Positions 1-19,107 are shown, counted from the first letter of the stretch. The stretch: DNA of 64,000 bases from Papio anubis (GCF_008728515.1 NC_044989.1:75045754-75109753), one strand, 5' to 3'. Made by a program: numbers and translations. Notes: generated by a model not told the origin, from the sequence alone.

Positions 1-560
<560 letters not shown>

Positions 561-764
561 TACGCCATTCTCCTGCCTCAGCCTCCCCAGTAGCTGGGAC
601 TACAGGCGCCTGCCACCTCGCCCGGCTAGTTTTTTGTATTTTTTTAAGTACAGACGGGGTTTCACCATGTTAGCCAGGATGGTCTCGATCTCCTGACCTC
701 GTGATACGCCCGTCTCGGCCTCCCCAAGTGCTGGGATTACAGGCTTGAGCCACCGCGCCCGGCT
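561..764 (-). mobile_element. Partial Alu joined directly to the preceding Alu
   Basis: Starts abruptly at TACGCCATTCTCC in the right arm and runs to the Alu 5' end (GCGCCCGGCT). The outer target-site copy CCAACAACTT follows at 765-774, so the pair behaves as one insertion with an internal duplication of about 200 bp, or as two events at one site. Confidence 0.9.
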
Positions 765-819
765 CCAACAACTTATTTGCGTAGTAGAGGAGTTTAAGAG
801 CCAAACCCGGCCTTTTCAT

Positions 820-2290
820 GGAGTCTAAAATTGGCATTCAGGACAGTGAGCATGGAGAGCAGTTAGGAGGCTGGGGTCTTTGTGTAGGCGTGTGTTGAAG
901 GCTCATTTTAGAGGGGTGGTGATGGTAGCAGGGATGGTACAGGAAGGTTCAGCTAGACAAGAAAGACCTGGGTCTCACTGAACAAGGAGGAAAAAGGAGA
1001 AGGAAGAGACAGAAATGACTCTTCAGTTTTGATCTTGAAAGACAGAAGGGCACAACTCTTGAGAAAGGCATGGAAATTGGGAAGGGTTTTTACAGGTGAA
1101 GGTGATGAATACTTCATGGGTTGGAGGCAGTGTTGAAGGTCAGTTAGGGTGGAGGTAGTGATCTCTTTTTGGGAGAGTGTAGAGAGAGCCATGTGGAGAC
1201 CTGGGAACTGATCCTGGGCAAATACTGCCATTTAGAGGATGGAAGAAGAAAGTAGAACTTTGAGAGAACCTTCTCTGGAACTAATCTAGAAGAGGCATCG
1301 GAAAGGTAGAAGGGGATCTATAGGAGAATCTGTTAAGAATAAGGAGACCCGGAGAGTGGGGAAAGCTCAGAGGCCTAAAGTGGAGGAATAGGGACAAGAA
1401 AAGACCATTAGAGGCAAGCAGGTGGTTAGCAGTGACAGTGGTGAGAACAGAAGTCATCATAGGTTAAATAGGAAGTGAGATTAATTACTTTAAAAAAAAT
1501 TGTCTGCCTTTAATGCAGCCCTATCCTTCATCCCCCAGCTCTGCCAATCTCAGGCCAGGCTCTTTGTTGCCTCTGGGAGACTGGCAGTTGCAGTGGTTGC
1601 CAAGTGGCATTTACAGGCTCAGCTTCCTGAGGATTAACCACCCAGAAGAGGATTCCGCTCTGAGGACAGAGAGATGAGCACACCAGTTGAGCAGCCTAAC
1701 CTCCCCATGTTTGGAAGATAAATACTTCCCATCCCGGAATTTTAATTTGAGCTTTCCAACCTTTCCTGCTTTCCAAACATTTGGCTAAGATGATGGATAA
1801 CGTTTAATTGTATACCTGTCTTCCTCAAAGCATTTTCAACAACCTTCTCCCGGGATCCAAATTGGCTGGAGATAAGGCAGAAGGGAGACTTTGTTCCTTA
1901 AGCACCATTTTCCCTTTTACAATCTCATCATCAGCTTTTTGGAGCTGGTCTCAGGTGACATTAACGTAGAGCTGGCTGTGGACACAGCAGGTTCTGGGCC
2001 CTGATTAGGGTGCCCCTCCCAAGCTAAAAGACTAAGGCATGAGTTAACTGAGAATAAGGAGGAGAAAAGAGGAGCTGGAGATGCTTTCTGGCGTCCAGTT
2101 TGATGAATGGAGAGGTCATTAAGCAAGATGGAGAATATAGGAGGAATGATGTGTTTGGAGAAGATCATGACCTCAGTTCTGAACTGTTTGGTTGGAGGAG
2201 CCTGTGAGATCCAGATGCTACCCAGTAGTCAATGTTATCTATGAGTTAGGGTTCAGAAGAGAGCTCAAGGGTGGGGATAAAGAGTAACTG
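820..2290 (-). repeat. L2-like remnants, antisense
   Basis: About 820-1450 and 1995-2290 resemble the purine-rich reverse complement of the L2 3' region (phrases such as CAGTTAGGAGGCTGG and GAGGAGAAAAGAGGAGCTGG). The intervening 1450-1995 is not assigned. Divergence is high and edges are approximate. Confidence 0.4.
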
Positions 2291-2439
2291 GGACATAGAC
2301 TGTTGGGCGTGGTGTCTCTGATGCTTGATTGAGTTGCTCCAGTCTTTCCCATGGATTAAAGAATGCTGTCCTAAACAGCCTGGATGGAGAACCACTCTAA
2401 GCAGAATTTTCAGAATTGAAAAAGCCCCAGCAGAGAGTC

Positions 2440-2560
2440 AGGATAGATGGGTTCTAATTTCAGCTCCGTTTTAACTTACAGTGTGACCCAAAGCAAATAG
2501 CTTCTTGTCTTGGGGACTTGATTTTCTTATTTGTAAAATGAGGGGATCAGCTTTCATCAT
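2440..2560 (+). repeat. MIR fragment
   Basis: Contains the MIR core pattern: GTTCTAATTTCAGCTCC, then TGTGACCCAAAGCAAATAG, then TTATTTGTAAAATGAGGGG. Confidence 0.75.
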
Positions 2561-2719
2561 CTTCTTCCGCTAGCGCCTAGGCGTCCATAGCGGTATCTTA
2601 AAGGGGTCTGCAAATGAGGTAGGTTAGAAGGAATGGGACACCTTGACAGAATACAATCAGGCCTTAGAGCCCTAGAAAGAAACTTGGAGTGGTATCCTTG
2701 AGAGCAATGGAAGGAAATA

Positions 2720-2865
2720 GTACTTTTTACCAACTTGCTGAGTACTTACAATGCGCCAGTCACAGACAAGGGCCCTCTGCTTCCATCATGTTTCGTCCTC
2801 ACAATGCTGAGCTTCTGTGGCTTAGAGAGTAAAGGAGTTAGGATTCAAATCCAGGGCTTCCTAAT
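2720..2865 (-). repeat. MIR/L2-type fragment
   Basis: Reads GAGTACTTACAATGCGCCAGTCAC, followed by a degenerate reverse-complement MIR body ending AGGATTCAAATCCAGGG. Confidence 0.55.
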
Positions 2866-2950
2866 TCCACACCAGTGCTGGTCAATACCAGGCATGAAAG
2901 AAAGAAAAAGCTGAGAAGAGGGGTGGGAGCCAGAGGATCATTTGGCATAA

Positions 2951-3336
<386 letters not shown>

Positions 3337-3384
3337 AATCCTGTAAACATTTTTTGATGTTGTATAGGTAACCAGTAATATAAT

Positions 3385-7226
<3,842 letters not shown>

Positions 7227-7584
7227 TCAGGAAATACTTAGAAAACATCCCTCTAAAAAAAACTCTAGTCCTTTTTCAGATAAGGAAAAGATCACCCAAC
7301 CCAATTCTAGTATAATGACAACTTCTAACTTCTAGGACCATTAGAGGTCCTGCCCCAATGCCTCTCCCGCCTCTAATCCAGCAAGACTGAGTACAGAAAT
7401 TACGGTGGTTCTGAGCTGATCCTGGGCAGGAAGATGGTTAAAGGGCTCCATTAGTGGGCTATGAAAGGCTGGGTGAGATATAAGGTAGTGGAATAAGTTG
7501 GTGTTACTGTGTAGGAACCAGGCAGGACATTATAGAAAAAAGCACATTGTGTGGCACATATTTTGCACTTAATAAATGTTAGGG

Positions 7585-7710
7585 ACCATATCCATGAAGG
7601 CAGGGTCAATGGGGGTACAGTCACCACCATATTCCTGGGGGCTAGCAAGATACCTAGCACATAATAGTTGCTTAATAAATATTTACTGACTAAATAAATG
7701 AATACATAAA
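7585..7710 (+). repeat. L2 3' end
   Basis: ATGAAGGCAGGG, then TAGCACATAATAGTTGC, then TTAATAAATATTTACTGAC, the usual L2 terminal pattern. Confidence 0.75.
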
Positions 7711-7749
7711 GTCAGGCCAAAGCTGTTCATCTCTTCAGAGATACAGCCC

Positions 7750-8005
7750 AATGAACTGGTTAAAAACACAGACTGTGGAGCTGAACTGCTTGTGTTTATA
7801 GCCTGGTATTGACCAGCTGGGAAACCTTGGGAAAACTACTTAACCACTCTGGGCCCCAGTTTCTTCATCTGAAAAATAGAGGTGATAATACAAGTAACTC
7901 CCTCAAAAAGTTGTGGTGTGGCTTAGATGAGTTAATATCTGTGATATGCCTAGAATAGTCCCTGGCATATAAGAGCCATATAATGGTTTGCTATTGTTAC
8001 TATCT
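7750..8005 (+). repeat. MIR, near full length
   Basis: GACTGTGGAGCTGAACTGC, then CTTGGGAAAACTACTTAACC, then CAGTTTCTTCATCTGAAAAAT, then a CCTGGCATATAAGAGC end. Confidence 0.88.
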
Positions 8006-8040
8006 CTTTGAGAAACATGTGCATTTTAAAGGAGATGCAA

Positions 8041-8333
8041 GGCCAGGTGCTGTGGCTCATGCCTGTAATCCTAGCACTTTGGGAGGCCGAGGCAAATGGC
8101 CTCTCAAGGTTGAGAGATCGAGACCATCCTGGCCAACATGGTGAAACCCTGTCTCTACTAAAAATACAAAAATTAGCTGGACATGGTGGCATGTGCCTGT
8201 AGTCCCAGCTACTCAGGAGGCTCAGGCAGGAGAATCACTTGAATCCAGGATGTGGAGGTTGCATTGAGCCGAGATTATACCACTGTACTCCATTCTGGAG
8301 ACAGAGCGAGACTCTGTCTAAAAAAAAAAAAAA
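8041..8333 (+). mobile_element. AluS-like
   Basis: GGCCAGGTGCTGTGG start, both arms, poly-A at 8320-8333. Confidence 0.94.
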
Positions 8334-9598
8334 GACTCAAAATGAGATGACTGGGTTTAGCCCAAAGAAGAAATCATTAATGACTGAATTCCAATCTTTC
8401 AAAAATATACCAAAAAAGCAATGTCAACCCAAATCTCACTTCAGGTTCTATGTTTCTGGGACTGAGAGAGGATTTAGAAAAATTGGATGAGCAGAGTAGC
8501 TCTTGGTCCCAAGCAGCTAGCAAAATGATTGTCTTCTGTTTTCTAGAGAGAAGAAGCTTGAGAGATGACCACACCAAGTCTCGTGTGGAGGGTAGGAGAG
8601 AGAAGGTAGCTCAAAGTGATGATTATCCAACTGCCTTGAACACAGTCTGTACCTTCCTGTTGGCCCAAGACTTGAGAGAAATTTTCACAGCAATGGAGCC
8701 TTGCATAATTAGATAGTCTTCCTCTGCAGATTTTCATTAAATGAGAGGATCATACATGGCTAAGAACAGAAGTTAGGAGTTAGGATAGAGACGTGTTCTT
8801 CACCATTAATCCTGTCTATAATAAAGTGTGTTGCACTACTTGTCTCAATCTGGGTTCAATCAGGGAAGCCAAACCACTGTGAGTATTGTGGATTAAGGAA
8901 TTTGTTAGAGGAACTAGACCTTATGCAATTGTGAGAGAATCTGGGGAAACACAGGTTTGTGAAGGGAAGTTGAAGAATCAGAGGAAGAGTCACTTACTGG
9001 CCCCTGTGCTAGCAAATGAACTGAAAATTGCAGGGAAATCTGGAAGCCAGGCACGTTCTACCATTGATGTAGAAGTCCATGGAAGGTGGACTCAGAGTGG
9101 CCTCTGTAGATTTGAAGTAAACTGTCTGATAATGGGGCCTGGGCTTACTACTGGTCAGTAAGGTTGGCAATCAGGAAAGAGCTAGAAGGAGAGCTAGCCA
9201 CAGAGTAGGGTGCCTGCCTGCACCTCTGTGGTGTCTCTCACCTCCTTTGACATATGACAAATGCAGAGCTTGATGACTGTAGCTTCTGTCCCCCACCTCT
9301 CACTCAGCTTTTCCTCTGACCCAGGACCATACAGGTTGAGGGGTTTTGTGAGAGAGTTCTCAACATAGCCAAGTTGATGATAGAACCATTAAGCACATTA
9401 TTATAGTGATGTAATATAATTGATGGCTGCTTTGGTTTGTTTTTATATTTACTAATTCATATTTTGCCTCATTTCAAAGTAGGATTTTTGAAGCAGCTTA
9501 GAGAAACATTAGAAATTGAGTGAAATTGTAAAAGGAAGTGATGGAGGCAGAGAAAAATGTATAGGGCAATAAAATAATTCAAACATGGTGTCAGTATT
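8334..9598. other. Non-coding DNA, no repeat confidently recognised
   Basis: Open frames here are below 92 codons, in unremarkable sequence with no recognisable protein motif. No gene is called. Confidence 0.5.
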
Positions 9599-9614
9599 CA
9601 AGAAATCCATTTAA

Positions 9615-9726
9615 TGGCGTGAACCTGGGGGGCGGAGCTTGCAGTGAGCCGAGATCGCGCCACTGCACTCCAGCCTGGGGCACAGAGCAAGACTCCGTCT
9701 CAAAAAAAAAAAAAAAAAAAAAAAAC
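9615..9726 (+). mobile_element. 5'-truncated Alu (112 bp)
   Basis: Only the end of the right arm (from TGGCGTGAACC) plus poly-A. Perfect 16-bp target-site duplication CAAGAAATCCATTTAA at 9599-9614 and 9727-9742, so it is an authentic short retrotransposition. Confidence 0.95.
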
Positions 9727-10084
9727 CAAGAAATCCATTTAAGAGCCTGTTTCATTGCAGATGGGGTGATGGATTGGGCTCAGAGCATCCTTAGAGCCAA
9801 AGCAAATATTTTGTGACAAGGATCATCACAAGGGGAGTGGCAAAGATTTTCCTGGTCCTGTGAACTAAGGGAAATATCTCCTACGGGTCCTTAAAAATAT
9901 CCCTTTATAAGGTGTCTTGGAACCATTCAATGAAATCTGTGCTCTGAGGAATTAAAACAAAGAAGACCTGGCATGTGCTCCAGGCTTTCCTGGCCTCATC
10001 CAGACCCTATCCTGCCATAAAGTGGCCAGGAGACAATTTCTAAACATTACAGCTACATGAATGGATGGTTTGTATATTCTTCAA

Positions 10085-10737
10085 GCTAGGAGTTGATGAG
10101 CTTTTTTTTTTCTTTTCTTTTCTTTTTTTTTGGAGATGGAGTCTCGCTCTGTTGCTCAGGCTGGAGTGCAATGGCACGATCTTGGCTCACTGCAACCTCT
10201 GCCTCCCAGATTCAAGCAATTCTCCTGCCCAAGTAGCTGAGATTACAGGTGTCCACCACCATGCCTGGCTAATTTTTGTATTTTTAGTAGGGACGGGGTT
10301 TCATCATGTTGGGCAGGCTGGTCATGAACTCCTGACCTCAGGAAATCCACCTGCCTTGGCCTCCCAAAGTGCTGGGATTACAGGCGTGAGCCACCGCGTG
10401 CAGCTGATGAGCTTCTTCTGTAAAGGGCCAGATAGTAAATATTTTAGGCTTTGCAGGTCAGTAGGTCTCTGTTACAGCTACTTAGCACTGTCATTATAGC
10501 ATAAATGCAGCCATAGAGAGTCTGTAAACAAATGAGTGTGGCTGGGTTCCAATAAAACTTTATTAAGGAACACTAAAACTTAATTCTAATTTCCAGTGTC
10601 ACAAAATATTAATTCTTCTTTTCAGTTATTTCCAGCCATTTAAAATTGTAAAAACCATTCTTAGCTGCAGACGGTAGCCATACAAAAACAGGCAGCAGGG
10701 TGGATTTGGCCCATATGCCATGGTTTGCTCACCCCTG
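10085..10737 (-). mobile_element. hAT-Charlie-type non-autonomous DNA transposon, split by an Alu
   Basis: Body reads CTGTAAAGGGCCAGATAGTAAATA, then CCAATAAAACTTTATT, then GGATTTGGCCCATATGCC, ending TTTGCTCACCCCTG, the reverse complement of a CAGGGGT-type inverted terminus. The left terminus before the Alu is degenerate. Subfamily not assigned. Confidence 0.8.
10104..10404 (-). mobile_element. AluS inserted in the hAT element
   Basis: Interrupted poly-T start, both arms. Target-site duplication TGATGAGCTT at 10094-10103 and 10405-10414. Confidence 0.94.
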
Positions 10738-10916
10738 TTTCAGGTGGTTCTCCATAACTGATTAACCCATTTCCCGTTTAGAAAAAAAAGTGCAGCTTGC
10801 AACCAGCGCTCATTTAATTTGATGTAAACATGCTCTTTGATGCTGAAGCAAAGCTGACTGATTTTCATTGTGAAAATGAAATATGAAAACTTGGAGTTAT
10901 TTCTAAGCAGAACTTG

Positions 10917-10969
10917 TCTCTAATCCTAGTGTAACGGAAATGTATATGATGTTACACTAGGATTAGAGA
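10917..10969. repeat. Perfect 19-bp inverted repeat with 15-base spacer
   Basis: Left arm 10917-10935 (TCTCTAATCCTAGTGTAAC) is exactly complementary to right arm 10951-10969; spacer 10936-10950. It belongs to no interspersed repeat I recognise. Confidence 0.97.
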
Positions 10970-11014
10970 TGAGCATTCTCGGGGCAAATGGAAATGAGTT
11001 AAGAAAGTGGGAAG

Positions 11015-11668
<654 letters not shown>

Positions 11669-12405
11669 AGTTTGAGGTTAGTTTGAGTAACACTAACCAC
11701 TATATCAGACAAAATTCAAAATTTCAATGACTTCCTGTGAGTCTATTTCTGCTCATGTAAAGTCTGATCAGATATTTCTGATGAGTGGGCAGCATTCCTC
11801 TGAAAGGTGACTTGGGACCTGGGCTCCAATCACCTGCGGCTCCACACCCAGTCAGCAGATGGGGGAAGACAAGGTCATGGTGGGCCTGCTTCTCAACCAC
11901 ATTAGCCCAGAGGTGACACATACAACTGGGCTATATTTAGATGCAAGGAGTGAGAAAGACATTACCTGTCTGGCAAGCCACTTTCTGGTACTGATGCTCC
12001 CCTGTGGAAGGGAGCTCATGTCCGTGGTGTTGTTATCTGTCCTTGTCATGGGAGTGTTCTTTGGAAATAACCTGAGTGTAGATAAGGATGCTGATTAAGT
12101 GCGGTTCTGTGAGCCAAGCTAAGTGGAGAGAGGACATTCTTTTACGAAAACTAAAGGTACGAACCAGGCTATACACCTGGGATACGTAGAAGGCCAAGAT
12201 TTCCATTTGAAAATGCTCTTGTTTTGGGTGTGCCCCAGTACAAGTGCCAGCAAGTAGACGGTAGAAGCCTCAGCATTCTCCACTCAAAAGCATGACTGTA
12301 ACATATTTTGTCTGGAAAAGTTTCAAAGAGTTTGACCAATTGACCAATAGGGCTATAGAAAATCATCAACAAAGAATCCAGGGAACTGATAATATTAAGC
12401 AACGT
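11669..12405. other. Non-coding DNA, nothing recognised
   Basis: Open frames here (65-117 codons, some running into the Alu piece that follows) have no recognisable features. Confidence 0.5.
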
Positions 12406-12489
12406 GGCTGGGCGTGGTGGCTCACGCCTATAAATCCCATCACTTTGGGAGGTCGAGGCTAGTGGATCACCTGAGGTCAGGAGTTGGAC
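12406..12489 (+). mobile_element. Alu left-arm fragment
   Basis: GGCTGGGCGTGGTGGCTCACG to GGTCAGGAGTTGGACC, then an abrupt junction with a MER20 piece. Confidence 0.85.
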
Positions 12490-12570
12490 CAAAAATGTCT
12501 CTATGTCTCTAGATGTGGCCAAATGTTTCCTGGGGGAGAAAATTGCCCCAGGTTGAGAATTACTGTGTAA
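12490..12570 (-). repeat. MER20 fragment (hAT-Charlie)
   Basis: AAAAATGTCTCTATG, CCAAATGTTTCCTGGGGG and GGTTGAGAATTACTG match the MER20 end. Confidence 0.7.
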
Positions 12571-12880
12571 TGGAATTATAGAAGCTGTCGAATAAAATTG
12601 TTGAATATGAATGCACTAAATATCACAAGACCAAAGCCATAAATGACAATGTTGATTTTACAGGGGTTGGTCCTGGCCTATTCTTTCTGACAATGAGTTG
12701 GGCTGGTCTGTTGAGAACCTCTCTTGATAAAAGATGCTAACACCCATTCAGCTGCACAGACATGCTAACTGCCTTTAATGCATTCCTTTCAACTTTCAAT
12801 TGCAGGTCATTTGGCTACACATGCCAAAGTGGTTTCATGTAAATAAATTTAAAGTAACTAAAACAAAGAGATCACTTGAC

Positions 12881-12995
12881 CTCACCCGGCTCAAGGGATC
12901 TTCCCATCTCAGCCTCCTATAGCTGGGACTACAGGCACATGCCACCATGCCCAGCTAATTTTTAAATATTTTGTAGAGAAGAGGTTTTGTCAGAC
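12881..12995 (-). mobile_element. AluJ-like fragment
   Basis: CGGCTCAAGGGATCTTCCC, then CAGCCTCCTATAGCTGGGAC, then CATGCCCAGCTAATTTTTAAA, then a decayed TTGTAGAGAAGAGG. Confidence 0.8.
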
Positions 12996-13059
12996 GGGGT
13001 TTTCTCAGGCTGCACACTGTTAAAAGGGCAAATTATTGTGCTATATTAATTAGATGTGG

Positions 13060-13125
13060 AAAGTTGGGGAGAGGAGGGAGGGAGGGACAGAGAGACAGAG
13101 GCAGAGAGAGAGAGAGAGAGACCAT
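13060..13125. repeat. Purine-rich GA simple repeat
   Basis: Imperfect GGGA/GACA/GA run, with (GA)n clearest near 13104-13121. Confidence 0.85.
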
Positions 13126-13169
13126 AAGGAAATGGATATGGTGCTTTATTTGCTTCCCTTTCTAGTTAC

Positions 13170-13892
<723 letters not shown>

Positions 13893-13897
13893 GTTAC

Positions 13898-14762
13898 CGG
13901 AAGATCACTGAAGATCCCTCCACTGGTTTTGATGGACCCATAGGTTTGGGGCTGCGACCTGTGCTTTGCTGAAAACTTGCCTGGCTCCAAAGTCAGACAG
14001 ATGCCAAGTGAGGTCAAAAGCAGGTGCTGTATAAACCAGGACTTCCTCTCCATGGATGGCGAGGCTGGCATTGCAATAGCAATGTAGGCTGATGCCCTGA
14101 CTTTCCGAGAGTAGGGGGCAGAGGTAGAAGCCCCAGGAAGGCAGGGCCTAGTAGGCAAAGTGAATAATGAGGTTTCTACTTCAGGAGTACACTCTCCTAA
14201 GCAAGAGGGACAGAGGACAAGCTCAAGGCCTGGCTCAGAGCCAGATGCTTGGGAGAGGACTAGAGTCTCGTGGGAGTGGTGATGATGGTGTCAGCACTTA
14301 AAGTATGATTTTTCTATTGTCAAAATTGCCTTCAGAGGCCCTGAATTTTCCCACAAAGTCTAATGTTTAGGATAACCATATCCCACCCTATTTAGAAATT
14401 CTCTTTTGCTCACTAACATTTAAGAGCTACTAATATGGTGGCACAACACTGCAAATGTAAGGTATGCCACTAAATTTTACTCTTAAAAATGAGTAAAATT
14501 TTAAATTACTCATTTTGTAATTTTTATGTTATGTGTATTTTATTACAAGAAAAATGATAAATTGAGGTAAAATATAAAAGTGCATATGTTACATTTTTTT
14601 TACCACCACCAAAAAAAAAAAACAATCACTGAACTGGACTACAGGATGTGAACTCTCTGTGGATGTGGGCATTTAAAGAATTACTCTTTTAGTCTCTAAC
14701 AGTAGGGTGGGTGGACAATTCCAAAGAGCTTTTTCTTGTCTGCAGGAGTTATTCTATCCTGC
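13898..14762. other. Non-coding DNA, nothing recognised
   Basis: The minus-strand frame 13868-14158 overlaps the LTR end and has no domain. AT-rich after 14340. Confidence 0.5.
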
Positions 14763-15032
<270 letters not shown>

Positions 15033-15110
15033 TGAACTTTTTACTATGGAAATTAAGAACAAAAACGAAACACTCAAATAGTGAAGAGAATCCAACAATG
15101 AACCGTTTTT

Positions 15111-15427
15111 TTTTTTTTTTTTTTTTTTTTTGAGACGGAGCTCTGCCTGTCAGCCTAGGCTGGTGCTGTGGCCGGATCTCAGCTCACTGCAAGCTCCGGC
15201 CTCCCCGGGTTCCTGCCATTCTCCTGCCTCTTCTAGCCTCCCGAGTAGCTGGGACTACAGGCTCACTTCACCTCGGGGCCTGCCAAGGTTTGCCTTTTAG
15301 TAGAGACGGGGTTTCACCGGGCAGCTGTGGGATGCATTCTGGAGCCCTGGATTCCTCTGATCCGGGCCTCTGCCTTCGCCTCCCAGTAAAGTGCTGGGAT
15401 TACAGGCTTGAGCCACCGCGCCCGGCC
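15111..15427 (-). mobile_element. AluYR-type with a scrambled body
   Basis: Perfect 15-bp target-site duplication CAATGAACCGTTTTT (15096-15110, 15428-15442) marks a young insertion, and termini and diagnostic GGATCTCAGCTCACTGC are intact. The interior has many small insertions and replaced segments (15314-15395 barely aligns to Alu), a pattern not expected of a young copy. Confidence 0.9.
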
Positions 15428-15477
15428 CAATGAACCGTTTTTGAGTCTGGGACCCAGCTTCAACAACCATTAAGGTG

Positions 15478-16086
<609 letters not shown>

Positions 16087-16334
16087 TGTTATTGTTAATA
16101 TACCCCTCCAATGTTTTTCAAAATTCTCTCCGTCCATCCAGGGCATGGCAGGAAAAGCTCAAGCAGGGGTCTAAGGCGTGAGCGGGTGAAACCTACTGTG
16201 CAGAGAAGTAGATGAAAAATGATCTGAGCTGGGAATAGAGTGAATGCAGGTAGTCACTGGGCAATGGGATGTAGAACCCCAGCTCTCTGTATTACCCAGC
16301 TCCTGAATCTAGACACTTTCAACTTAAAGTGTGG

Positions 16335-16510
16335 TCTTGGGATTGGCAGCATCCATACAACCTGGAAGGTTGCCAGCCTTGCAGAACCTCAACCCCTGCC
16401 CAGACCTGCTGAATCGAAAACTCTGCGGGTGGAGCTCAGAAACCTGTTTTCACACACCCTTCTGAGATTCTGTTGCCTGCTCAAATTAGAGAGCATCTTA
16501 AACAGCAAGT
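16335..16510 (-). repeat. MER5-like fragment (hAT-Charlie)
   Basis: AAAGTGTGGTCTTGGGATTGG, then CAGACCTGCTGAATCGAAAACT, then a TTAGAGAGCATC end, in MER5 order. Confidence 0.65.
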
Positions 16511-16595
16511 GAGGTGTATGGGAATGTAGGATGATATCCCCAACTACATGATTCATAACAAGTTGCTGATAGATGAATAAAGGAAAAGGCAGTTG

Positions 16596-16677
16596 GAATA
16601 AATGAGCAGTTGGAGTAAAATTACTGTATTATTGGGAGAATAAATGAGCAGTTGAAGTAAAATTACTGTATTATTTA
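16596..16677. repeat. 42-bp tandem duplication
   Basis: Units 16596-16637 and 16638-16677 both read GAATAAATGAGCAGTTG, then AGTAAAATTACTGTATTATT, with one internal substitution. Confidence 0.95.
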
Positions 16678-16679
16678 TT

Positions 16680-16800
16680 CATTTATTTAACACACATTTG
16701 TTGGGCCAGGTGTTATTCTGGCACTGTGGATATAACTATAAAGAAAATGGACAAAAACTCTTGGCCTTGTTCTCGTGGGGAAACTTAATAATTGAAACAA
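16680..16800 (-). repeat. Old L2/MIR-type remnant
   Basis: CATTTGTTGGGCCAGGTGTTATTC, then TGGATATAACTATAAAG, then CTTGGCCTTGTTCTCG, matching the recurrent L2-type antisense pattern. Confidence 0.55.
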
Positions 16801-16816
16801 AAAAATAAAAGATATG

Positions 16817-17272
<456 letters not shown>

Positions 17273-17279
17273 CTATGGT

Positions 17280-17500
17280 GGCTGGGCACAGTGGCTCACG
17301 CCTGTAATCCCAGCACTTTGGGAGGCCGAGGCAGGCGGATCACCAGGTCAGGAGATTGAGACCATCCTGGCTATCACGGTGAAACCCCGTCTCTACTAAA
17401 AATACAAAAAATTAGCTGGCTGTGGTAGCGGGTGCCTGTAGTCCCAGCTACTGGGGAGGCTGAGGCAGGAGAATGGCGTGAACCCGGGAGGCAGAGGTTG
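17280..17500 (+). mobile_element. AluY, 3' truncated at an Alu-Alu junction
   Basis: Starts GGCTGGGCACAG and stops at GGCAGAGGTTG without poly-A, abutting the next Alu. Confidence 0.92.
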
Positions 17501-18030
<530 letters not shown>

Positions 18031-18044
18031 GTGAGATGGGAAGT

Positions 18045-18512
18045 GTATTCATTTTCTTGTTGCTGCTATAACAAATTACCACAAATTTCATAGCCTAAAG
18101 GAATGTAGATTTATTCTCTTTCAGTTCTGGAGGTCAGAAGTCCAAAAATGAGTTTTCTAGGGCTAAAAGCAAGGTGTCTTCAGGGCCAGTTCCCTCTGGA
18201 GACTTCAGGAAATGATCCAGTCCTTGCACTTTCCAGCTTTGAGAGCCCACTGGCACTCCTTGACTAGTAGCTGTATCACTCCAAACTCGGCTTCTAACGT
18301 ATCTCCTCTGACTTGGACTCTCCTGTCTTCCTCTTATAAAGACACTCATGATGACATAGGGTTCACCTGGATAACCCAGAATAATCTTTCCATCTCAAGA
18401 TCCTTAATCACATCTGCAACATCTCTTTTACTGTGTAAAGTGACATCATCTCAGGTTCTGTGAATTAGGATGTGAAAATATTTGGGGGGAGCATTATTCA
18501 GCCTACCAGGAG
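18045..18512 (-). mobile_element. MaLR-type LTR (MLT1-like), antisense
   Basis: TTGTTGCTGCTATAACAAATTACC, then CAGTTCTGGAGGTCAGAAGTCC, then GAGCATTATTCAGCCTACCA. I recognise the family pattern but not the subfamily. Confidence 0.7.
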
Positions 18513-18689
18513 AAGCCATCAGAGCCGTGACACAGTGTGATGTGTGTTCTAAGAGTCATTACAGATACTGTGTTGAAAATTGTTTTGGGCAGGCAAGAGT
18601 GGAAACAGGAAAATTAGTCATTATATCAAAGTCTATCTACTCTTTAACTCCTAAGGACCTTGTAGGCTGTTCCCACACAAATGAGCACG

Positions 18690-19107
18690 TAATCCTGTTA
18701 TGGGCTGAATTAAATTCTCTACTCCAATCCATATGTTGCAGCCCAATCCCTCAGTACCTCAGAATGACTGTATTTGGAGACTGGGTTTGGAGAGGTAATT
18801 GAGTTAAAATGAGGCCATTAGCGAGGGGTTCCTAAAACACTCTGACTAATATCCTTATTAGAAGAGGAAATCCGGATACACAAAGAGACAGCAGGGATAT
18901 GAGTGCACAGAGAGAAGGCCAAGTGAGGACACGGCGAGAAGGCGGCTATCTGCAAGCCAAGGAGAGAGGCCTCAGAAGAAACCAAACCTGCCAGCCTACA
19001 CCTTGATCTCGACTTCCAGCCTCCAGAACTGTGAGAAACAACTTTCTGCTGTTTAAGCCACCCAGTCTGGGTATTTGTTTATGGCAGCCCTAGCAAACTA
19101 ATACCAA
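18690..19107 (+). mobile_element. MaLR-type LTR (MLT1-like), sense
   Basis: TGTTATGGGCTGAATTAAATTC start, CCTCAGTACCTCAGAATGACTG, CAAGCCAAGGAGAGAGGCC, and the end GGCAGCCCTAGCAAACTAATAC. Confidence 0.8.

Noticed and set aside
10065..10499. 144-codon plus-strand frame
   Set aside because: It crosses an antisense Alu and part of the hAT element; no protein similarity beyond Alu translation.
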